From the NCBI GenBank assembly GCA_964445305.1, contig CAYUKK010000207.1, positions 1 through 6,338 of the forward strand: a stretch of DNA of 6,338 nt, given 5' to 3'. Numbering within the stretch: position 1 is the first letter of the stretch; every line of letters begins with the position of its first letter. This document shows positions 1-4,313 of the stretch, one piece after another. Position numbers and translations under genes: made by a program. Origin of the DNA: CAYUKK01 sp964445305 (lineage in GTDB: Bacteria > Acidobacteriota > Aminicenantia > Aminicenantales > UBA8522). Below the pieces are notes generated by a model. That model was not told the origin of the DNA and made no database searches. It saw only the letters and a list, made by a program, of their open reading frames with translations.

Positions 1-77
1 TGGCTCCGGAACAGCTGGCTCAGCAATTCCAAGCTGGCGTTGTCGTAATCGACAATGAGGATTTTCTTTTCCGTCAT
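1..77 (-). CDS. Response regulator receiver domain, N-terminus (partial)
   Basis: Read on the minus strand from ATG at 77-75, the first 25 codons give MTEKKILIVDYDNASLELLS followed by QLFRS, and then the window ends. The hydrophobic beta-1 strand (KILIVD) followed by D10 and D12 is the usual start of a CheY-like receiver domain. In that family these acidic residues hold the Mg2+ needed to phosphorylate the Asp at the end of beta-3, which lies outside the window. The second residue of the usual acidic pair is Tyr here (D-Y-D), a common variant. The output domain cannot be known, so this could be a transcription factor, a stand-alone receiver or part of a hybrid protein. No Shine-Dalgarno is visible before the ATG. 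The promoter at 90-119 would leave only about six untranslated bases. A five-codon ATG reading frame out of phase (starting at 91) ends overlapping this start codon. Confidence 0.85.
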   Translation of the reverse strand, partial: MTEKKILIVDYDNASLELLSQLFRS

Positions 78-89
78 CGAAGTGCGTCC

Positions 90-119
90 ATTGTATCTAA
101 AAGGCGCGGCTCGTGTCAA
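90..119 (-). promoter_or_regulatory. Sigma70-like promoter for the response regulator
   Basis: On the minus strand a perfect -35 TTGACA (119-114) is followed after 18 bases by -10 TACAAT (95-90), five of six matching TATAAT. Transcription would start near 83, only about six bases before the ATG at 77, so the transcript would be nearly leaderless. The -35 box lies 8 bases outside the left end of the insertion element that starts at 128, so anything originally upstream of the promoter has been displaced. This is a pattern match only; no start site has been mapped. Confidence 0.6.
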
Positions 120-127
120 CGGAACGA

Positions 128-146
128 GTTGCCTCACGAGAAAATC
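128..146 (+). repeat. Left terminal inverted repeat
   Basis: GTTGCCTCACGAGAAAATC. Its reverse complement matches 1085-1103 with one mismatch (G versus A at the position before AGGCAAC). Further in, 147-165 reversed also resembles 1064-1084, so the functional end may be about 38-40 bases. Confidence 0.85.
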
Positions 147-160
147 GACACGAAATCATC

Positions 161-213
161 TTGCCATCTGGCCGGTAGAGCCCTTAAATATCGGCGTGAT
201 ATTAGCCAGGAGG
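161..213 (+). promoter_or_regulatory. Transposase promoter and Shine-Dalgarno
   Basis: A -35-like TTGCCA (161-166, five of six consensus) is followed after 17 bases by TTAAAT (184-189, four of six). AGGAGG (208-213) then sits 7 bases before the ATG at 221 and fixes that start against the alternative ATG at 233. The -35 box overlaps the inner part of the extended left inverted repeat. In many insertion sequences this arrangement lets end-binding transposase repress its own promoter; here that is inference. Confidence 0.45.
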
Positions 214-220
214 CAAGCAC

Positions 221-1071
221 ATGAGATTAGAGATGAAAGTTAAGCGAACGGTGTTAAAGGAGCTGGCCAAAAGGTATAAGAGAGGCTCCAAGAGGGAAAA
301 GAGTCTAATATTGAAAGAGTTCGTTGGCCTTACCGGTTATCATCGCTGTTATGCCAGCTGGTTATTGCGCCACTGTGGTCGGGAAGTCATCTTATCCGGT
401 AAAGACGGAAAGCAGGTGGTATTTATCGGGGAGGTAAGAGAGACGAAGCGGAGGAGGCCGAGAGTCTATGATGAGGAGTTTAGACGGGTGTTGATCTGGC
501 TCTGGGAACTTTTAGACTACAGCTGCGGCAAGAGGTTGGCAGCCAGTTTGAGATGGCTTGTGGCGAGGCTTTTGGAACAAGGGGAGTTGAGAGTAAAGAA
601 GAGGGTCGAGGAGAAGTTGATGACGGTCTCAGCCGCAACGGTAGACAGGCTGTTAAGACCGGAGAGGAAGAAGTATGAGCTAAAATCACGAGCCAGGACC
701 AACCCAGGCACTCTTCTTAAACACTAGGTCCCGATAAGGACTTTTTCCGAATGGAATGAAGGGAAACCGGGTTTTTTTAAGATAGACCTGGTGGGGCACG
801 ACGGTGGTAATACTCAGGGGGAGTTTCTCTACAGCCTCAACGCCACCGATGTGGCCTCTGGTTGGATAGAAACCGAGGCCTTACGTAATCGAGCTCAGGT
901 CTGGACCTTCCAGGCTCTGGAGAGGATAAAAGAGAGGTTGCCTTTTCCCCTCCTGGGGATAGACTCAGATTAAAGGCAGAGATAGAGAGGCTAAAAGACA
1001 AGCTGTGGCGGCTACAAAGAACAAAGAGCAACTGCACAAATTTTCGTATAGATTCTTACGTGAGGCAATGA
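221..1071 (+). pseudogene. Transposase (rve/DDE integrase core), nonsense codon plus internal deletion
   Basis: Codons 1-168 (221-724) form a basic DNA-binding N-terminal region, including the segment VGLTGYHRCYASWLLRH typical of these transposases. An in-frame TAG follows at 725-727. Reading straight through it in the same frame continues the family sequence (PIRTFSEW, then KIDLVGHDGG with the first catalytic Asp at 785-787, then LPFPLLGIDSD with the second catalytic Asp at 968-970). TAA at 971 then ends that frame. From 970, one base out of phase, the normal C-terminal tail resumes (KAEIERLKDKLWRLQ) and stops at 1069-1071. The piece between, expected to carry NGSEF and the catalytic Glu region, is gone, so no active enzyme can be made. 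At most a 168-residue DNA-binding fragment is translated from 221; whether it is produced or regulates anything is unknown. The gene was probably inactivated by two separate events. Confidence 0.85.
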
Positions 1072-1102
1072 ATACTTTCATATAGATTTTCTCGTAAGGC
1101 AA
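1045..1102 (+). repeat. Sub-terminal direct repeat at right end of the insertion element
   Basis: Positions 1045-1068 and 1079-1102 match at 19 of 24 positions without gaps, spaced 34 bases apart. Both share TATAGATT and end in AGGCAA. The inner copy overlaps the 3' end of the transposase frame, and the outer one is the right terminal repeat. Doubled end motifs of this kind often act as transposase binding sites; here that is inference. Confidence 0.65.
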
Positions 1103-1103
1103 C
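1085..1103 (-). repeat. Right terminal inverted repeat
   Basis: GATTTTCTCGTAAGGCAAC, inverted partner of 128-146 with 18 of 19 matches. It marks the right boundary of the element. Confidence 0.85.
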
Positions 1104-1473
1104 AGGCTAAGGGCAGGCGACTGCATTCACGCGGAAGGGGGTAAGGGAGCCTCTTTTTTCTCGTGATAATAATAAAACTTTCCTTGTAATGGGCGATACG
1201 GTGTCAGTCCCCGCAGCGCGTTCAGCGGCAGGGGTTCGGCTTTGGTCACAAAGCCGAGGGGTTCCAAGGGGACTCAACCCTTTGGCTGGAGAAGCCTTTG
1301 AAGCGTCCGAGAAGGGGAGGCAGGGAGCGAAACGAGCGTCGGAAGTGGGAAAGCGGAGCTTTCTCCCTTCAAGGCATCACGGCGGATGGGTGACGCGAGA
1401 ACGGACAAGAACGCAGCGGGGCAGGCCCATTCTCATCAGGGAATGAAAGAGGCTTACAAGGAGCAAGGGAGGC
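1104..1473. other. Long intergenic region, no convincing gene
   Basis: This stretch of about 370 bases separates the insertion element from the promoter of the secreted-protein gene. A frame open from 1189 to 1446 (85 codons) is rich in Arg, Gly and Ser, has no good Shine-Dalgarno and coincides with self-complementary sequence, so I do not call it a gene. The first part (1104-1190) holds a small hairpin (GCAG/CTGC, 1113-1124), a T6 run (1154-1159) and an AT-rich patch (1166-1177) with -10-like words but no matching -35. The part from about 1290 to 1420 is strikingly purine-rich on the plus strand, unlike the pyrimidine-rich coding strand further right. The strongest feature is the chain of hairpins at 1209-1396, listed separately. 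Confidence 0.6.
1209..1396 (+). ncRNA. Candidate structured RNA (chain of hairpins)
   Basis: Five consecutive hairpins can be drawn by eye. (1) CCCCGC 1209-1214 with GCaGGGG 1228-1234, plus CGC/GCG inside. (2) TCGGCTTTG 1236-1244 with CAAAGCCGA 1249-1257, a perfect 9-bp stem with tetraloop GTCA. (3) CCAAGGG 1264-1270 with CCCTTTGG 1278-1285, one bulged T. (4) GGGAAAGC 1347-1354 with GCTTTCTCCC 1358-1367, a two-base bulge and 3-nt loop. (5) GCaTCAC 1374-1380 with GTGAcGC 1390-1396, one mismatch. GTCCG (1305-1309) could pair with CGGAC (1402-1406) to enclose the last two. I do not recognise a known RNA family: no RNase P, tmRNA, SRP or group II intron domain V signature is apparent. Strand is undetermined, since stems fold similarly on both; plus is assumed. 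GC-rich sequence forms stems by chance, so without comparative data this stays tentative. Confidence 0.3.
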
Positions 1474-1515
1474 TTTAAAATAAGCGGTGACAGGGGTATA
1501 ATAAAAAAAGCGAGG
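1474..1515 (+). promoter_or_regulatory. Promoter and Shine-Dalgarno for the secreted-protein gene
   Basis: TTTAAA (1474-1479, four of six to TTGACA), a 17-base spacer and a perfect TATAAT (1497-1502) predict a start near 1509, about 13 bases before the ATG. GAGG (1512-1515) sits 6 bases before the ATG at 1522 and supports that start. A direct repeat GAGGCTT begins at 1449 and again at 1469, exactly 20 bases apart; the second copy runs into the -35 box. This spacing of about two helical turns could suit a dimeric regulator. Confidence 0.6.
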
Positions 1516-1521
1516 CAAGCA

Positions 1522-2043
1522 ATGAAGGCCAAAGAGTGCGTTACTATTTCCTTTTTCCTCTTTTTTTCGCTGGGGCCGCTAATTTTTCTTGCCCAGACTC
1601 CTGACTATCCCTCTCCCTTCGCCAGGCGAGTCCTCGAAGAAACTTCTCTCGTCACCAATCCGGAAGCAGCCCTCAACCGGCCCGATGGCCAGGTGGCCAC
1701 GATTTCCATCAACGGGATCCTCGACCTTGAATTGATTGCCACAAATGGTCCTGGTGATGATATCGCTATCTATGCTTCGCAGTTGGGTGCCGTCGAGGGC
1801 ATCTGGCCTGAAATGATGAGCTACGGGGTTCTGGTTAAAGAAGATGGAGGGGAATGGGTGGCCATTGGCCGAGGAGCGGGCGTCAAAACGCCGGAGACCT
1901 TTGACCTCGGAGAAATCAGGAGAATCAACAAGGTCAGGATTGTCTTCAAGTACTTCGAGAACCCCGAACTCGGGACCAAGCCATGGCGGCTCCACGGGGA
2001 GGAGTATGCCATCGGCATCGACGCCGTCGAAGCTCTGCATTGA
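1522..2043 (+). CDS. Small secreted protein of unknown function
   Basis: The 173-residue product starts with a classical export signal: Lys at 2 and 4, a hydrophobic core at about 7-23 rich in Phe and Leu, and a likely cleavage after A24 or Q25. The only early Cys (residue 6) lies before the core, so this is not a lipobox. The mature part of about 149 residues has no other membrane segment and looks beta-rich, with alternating strands. Examples are GDDIAIYAS around 80, GEWVAIGRGAGVKTPETFDLG around 110-130 and NKVRIVFKYF around 137-146. This pattern recalls extracellular beta-sandwich domains in which a 'G.W..IG....FDL' stretch joins two strands, as in discoidin or carbohydrate-binding-like folds, but that is only a resemblance. 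I do not recognise the family. It has its own strong promoter and good Shine-Dalgarno, and is separated from the following glycosyltransferase cassette by about 100 bases, so a shared function is not implied. Confidence 0.8.
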   Translation: MKAKECVTISFFLFFSLGPLIFLAQTPDYPSPFARRVLEETSLVTNPEAALNRPDGQVATISINGILDLELIATNGPGDDIAIYASQLGAVEGIWPEMMSYGVLVKEDGGEWVAIGRGAGVKTPETFDLGEIRRINKVRIVFKYFENPELGTKPWRLHGEEYAIGIDAVEALH

Positions 2044-2066
2044 TCTAAGAATTTCGGATTGAAATA

Positions 2067-2084
2067 CCCGCGGGCTCACGCGGG
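2067..2084 (+). terminator. GC hairpin after the secreted-protein gene, possible weak terminator
   Basis: CCCGCG (2067-2072) and CGCGGG (2079-2084) form a perfect 6-bp stem with a 6-base loop, 24 bases past the TGA at 2041-2043. No T-run follows (the next bases are G-rich), so it is not a standard intrinsic terminator. It may stabilise the 3' end or aid Rho-type termination. Confidence 0.35.
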
Positions 2085-2086
2085 CA

Positions 2087-2131
2087 AGGGGGGATATTCT
2101 AAATTTGCCGCCCCCCTCCCTTTATGATAAT
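2087..2131 (+). promoter_or_regulatory. G6/C6 inverted repeat and -10-like box before the glycosyltransferase cassette
   Basis: AGGGGGG (2087-2093) is complementary to CCCCCCT (2111-2117) across a 17-base AT-rich loop. Nine bases further, GATAAT (2126-2131) matches five of six positions of a -10 box and is preceded by T-rich sequence. The only -35-like word at a suitable distance is TTTGCC (2104-2109), which is weak and lies in the loop and right-hand arm of the repeat. If this is the cassette promoter, transcription would begin near 2138, just before the ATG at 2142, and the repeat would be well placed as an operator. Confidence 0.35.
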
Positions 2132-2141
2132 ATTGGCCGCG

Positions 2142-3128
2142 ATGGACAGGCAGCCTGAGCCCCGCTTATCGGTCGTCATACCCGTTTTTAACGAAGAGGA
2201 CAACATCGCCCCCCTCCTCGAAGAACTCCTCCCTGTCCTCAAGGACCTCAACGTCCCCTTCGAAATCATCGTTGTCGATGACGGCAGCACAGACCACTCC
2301 TGGGCCATCCTTCAATCCTTGCAGAAAAGTGAGCCAAGGATCAAGCTCATCCGGTTGAGAAAGAATTTCGGCCAGACGGCCGCTCTTTCGGCTGGCTTCG
2401 ACTACGCCAAAGGAGAGGTCATCATCAGCCTCGACGCTGACCTCCAGAACAGCCCCCGGGATATCCCCCTTCTCCTGTCTAAGGTCGAGGACGGCTTCGA
2501 CATCGTCAGCGGATGGCGCAAGAATAGAAAGGACAGGCTCTTTTCTCGCCGGCTCCCGTCGCTCATCGCTAACTGGCTGATTTCCTGGCTGACGGGAATC
2601 AAGCTCCATGATTACGGGTGCACCTTGAAAGCCTTCCGCCGAGAGGTTATCAAGAGCATCAAGCTCTACGGCGAGCTCCATCGCTTCATCCCGGCCATCG
2701 CCAGCTACATGGGTGTTTCGATCGCTGAGGTCGAGGTCCATCACCGGCCTCGCCGCCATGGAAAATCCAAGTACAGCATCTTCCGTTTCACGCGGGTCAT
2801 CCTGGACATGCTGACAGTCAAGTTTCTCCTCAGTTACTCGACCCGCCCGCTTCAGATTTTCGGCCTGATCGGGCTGGCCAGCGGAGTTCTGGGGTTCGCC
2901 ATCTCCCTGTGGTTGTCCTACCAGAGGCTCGTCCTGAAAATAAGCGTCGCCAACCGCCCGCTTCTTCTGCTCGGCGTCCTCCTCATGGTCATCGGCTTCC
3001 AGTTCATCACCCTCGGGCTGCTGGCTGAAATCCTCGTCCGCGCCTACCACGAATCTTCGGGTAAGTCCATCTACCATGTCCGTGAAATCATCGACGCCCA
3101 CGCCCCGCCTGACCCAAGCTCATCTTAG
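2142..3128 (+). CDS. Polyprenyl-phosphate glycosyltransferase, GT2 (DPM1/GtrB/ArnC-like)
   Basis: Such enzymes transfer a sugar from a nucleotide donor to undecaprenyl or another polyprenyl phosphate on the cytoplasmic side of the inner membrane, giving a lipid-linked donor. The 328-residue protein shows the GT-A fold in order: LSVVIPVFNEEDN (9-21), IIVVDDGSTD (42-51, nucleotide-binding Asp), KNFGQTAALSAGFDYA (74-89), and the metal-binding DADLQ (98-102, D98 and D100). HDYGCTLKAFRR (156-167) and HHRPRRHGKSKY (200-211) follow, both typical of this family. Two hydrophobic segments at about 237-258 and 273-298 match the two C-terminal transmembrane helices of GtrB/ArnC-type enzymes. The sugar cannot be read from sequence. 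An in-frame ATG at 2124 would add MIILAA, but neither start has a Shine-Dalgarno. I chose 2142 because the motif normally begins within about ten residues and a -10-like box overlaps the 2124 start. It is first in a three-gene cassette, two bases before the next gene. Confidence 0.9.
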   Translation: MDRQPEPRLSVVIPVFNEEDNIAPLLEELLPVLKDLNVPFEIIVVDDGSTDHSWAILQSLQKSEPRIKLIRLRKNFGQTAALSAGFDYAKGEVIISLDADLQNSPRDIPLLLSKVEDGFDIVSGWRKNRKDRLFSRRLPSLIANWLISWLTGIKLHDYGCTLKAFRREVIKSIKLYGELHRFIPAIASYMGVSIAEVEVHHRPRRHGKSKYSIFRFTRVILDMLTVKFLLSYSTRPLQIFGLIGLASGVLGFAISLWLSYQRLVLKISVANRPLLLLGVLLMVIGFQFITLGLLAEILVRAYHESSGKSIYHVREIIDAHAPPDPSSS

Positions 3129-3130
3129 CG

Positions 3131-4303
3131 ATGAACATCCTCATGCTCGCGCCCGAGCCTTTTTTTGAACCCCGTGGGACGCCCATCAGCGTCTACTTCC
3201 GCATCAAAGCCCTGGGAGAGCTCCGTCACACTGTAACCCTCATCACCTATCCTATGGGGCAGGAGGTCAAGCTCGCCGGTCTCAAAGTTGTCCGAATCCC
3301 CAACCTCTTTGGCGTCCGAAGAGTCAAGATCGGGCCCTCCTGGATAAAAATTCCCCTCGACCTCCTGCTCTTCCTGAGAGCCGGTTACGAGATGGCCACT
3401 TCTTCTTACGACTTAGTCTTCTCCCACGAGGAGGCTGCTTTCGCCGGCGTCTGGCTGGCCAGAATCTGGAAAAAACCCCACATCTATGACATGCACTCCT
3501 CCCTTCCCCAGCAGCTCGAAAATTTCCATTTTACCCGCTCCCGCCTTATCCTTGCCCTTTTCCGGTGGATGGAGCGGATGGTCTTGAGGAACTCCCAGGC
3601 AATCCTCGTCATCTGCCCCGACCTCCTCAACAAAGTAGAAAGCCTGGGCCAGAAAAAGAAAGCTGTCCTTCTGGAAAACTTCCTCGATTTTCCCCCTGAA
3701 GATTTTTCGACGGAGGAAATCACCGCCCAAAAACGCCAGCTTGCGCCAGCCGGGGAAAAGCTGGTTCTCTATGCCGGCAACTTCGAACCCTACCAGGGCA
3801 TCCCCCTCCTCCTCGCCGCGGCGAAGCTCGTCGAACCGGGAATCCGGTTCCTTCTCCTCGGCGGAACGGGCCGAGCCCGCCTGGAGATGGAAAGAGAGGC
3901 AGAAAGGGTCGGCGTCTCGGACAGGGTTTTTTTTCTGGATAAAGTTCCTCCATCTCGCGTGTCTCTTTATATTTCCATGGCCGATGTCCTCGTCTCTCCC
4001 CGGCTTGCGGGGACTAATACACCGCTCAAAATCTATGCCTGGCTCAAGTCCGGCAAGCCGCTTGTCGCCACCAACCTTTGGACTCACACCCAGGTCTTGG
4101 GCCCTGAGACAGCCATTCTTGTAGCTCCGGATCCCCAGAGCCTGGCGCGGGGAATCTCGTTCGCTCTGAGCAACCCAGCTGCAGCGGAAAAAGCCAGGGC
4201 GGCCAGAGAGAAGGCCGAAAGGGAATACACCGTGGCCAGATACCACGAAAAAATGGAGTTGGTTCTCCAGAAAGCCCGCATGTATTCCATGAGGCAGGCT
4301 TGA
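3131..4303 (+). CDS. GT-B glycosyltransferase (GT4-like)
   Basis: The 390-residue product is the usual length for a retaining GT-B glycosyltransferase with two Rossmann-like halves. The N-terminal acceptor half starts MNILMLAPEPFFEPRGTPIS (glycine-containing loop at 13-18) and includes IYDMHSSLPQQL (118-129). The C-terminal donor half begins at VLYAGNFEPYQG (about 212-223), continues through FLLLGGTGR and VFFLDKVP, and ends with the donor-binding segment TNTPLKIYAWLKSGKPLVAT (295-314). Classical GT4 enzymes carry an EX7E pair here. In this protein the position of the second Glu is A303 and the first is not Glu either, while K300 is kept. I recall related proteins with the same GTNTPLKIY..L.SGKP pattern, so this may be a subfamily trait rather than inactivation. 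No transmembrane segment is convincing, so it probably acts at the cytoplasmic membrane face. It starts two bases after the GT2 stop, so the two are probably translationally coupled. Donor and acceptor are unknown. Confidence 0.88.
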   Translation: MNILMLAPEPFFEPRGTPISVYFRIKALGELRHTVTLITYPMGQEVKLAGLKVVRIPNLFGVRRVKIGPSWIKIPLDLLLFLRAGYEMATSSYDLVFSHEEAAFAGVWLARIWKKPHIYDMHSSLPQQLENFHFTRSRLILALFRWMERMVLRNSQAILVICPDLLNKVESLGQKKKAVLLENFLDFPPEDFSTEEITAQKRQLAPAGEKLVLYAGNFEPYQGIPLLLAAAKLVEPGIRFLLLGGTGRARLEMEREAERVGVSDRVFFLDKVPPSRVSLYISMADVLVSPRLAGTNTPLKIYAWLKSGKPLVATNLWTHTQVLGPETAILVAPDPQSLARGISFALSNPAAAEKARAAREKAEREYTVARYHEKMELVLQKARMYSMRQA

Positions 4304-4313
4304 AGGTATTCCT

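Larger units (their letters stand above)
128..1103 (+). mobile_element. Internally deleted insertion sequence with intact terminal inverted repeats
   Basis: The element is bounded by GTTGCCTCACGAGAAAATC (128-146) and its inverted copy GATTTTCTCGTAAGGCAAC (1085-1103), matching at 18 of 19 positions. Weaker similarity continues inward to about 165 on the left and 1064 on the right. Between them lies one transposase gene of the integrase-core (rve, DDE) type, oriented left to right, with its own promoter and a strong Shine-Dalgarno. The gene is inactivated by a nonsense codon and an internal deletion, so the 976-bp unit is shorter than an autonomous copy should be. I see no target-site duplication: the flanks (120-127 and 1104-1111) do not match. 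The ends look usable, so the element could still be mobilised in trans if a complete relative exists in the genome. The exact IS family is not certain; the protein resembles rve transposases usually left in the unclassified (ISNCY) group. Confidence 0.85.

Noticed and set aside
55..243. 62-codon plus-strand frame at the left edge
   Set aside because: It crosses the antisense response-regulator start, its promoter and the left end of the insertion element, with no coding signature.
1104..1159. Possible intrinsic terminator: AGGCT (1104-1108) with AGCCT (1148-1152) before a T6 run
   Set aside because: A 5-bp stem closing a 39-base loop is too weak, and C/T bases separate the stem from the T-run.
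1209..1285. tRNA or tRNA-like structure suggested by GGGGTTCCAAGG near 1258-1269
   Set aside because: No acceptor stem or D and anticodon arms can be arranged around it, and the T-loop word does not fit the consensus.
1189..1446. 85-codon open frame on the plus strand between the insertion element and the secreted-protein gene
   Set aside because: Arg/Gly/Ser-rich composition, no Shine-Dalgarno, no recognisable motif, and it overlaps the hairpin-rich sequence that explains its bias better.
2124..2141. Upstream ATG at 2124 as the GT2 start
   Set aside because: No Shine-Dalgarno (it is preceded by a pyrimidine tract), it overlaps the -10-like box, and it adds residues not expected before the first family motif. 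It remains possible.
2166..3101. 311-codon open frame antisense to the GT2 gene
   Set aside because: Highly acidic, motif-free product exactly overlaying a clear glycosyltransferase, so a shadow of codon bias.
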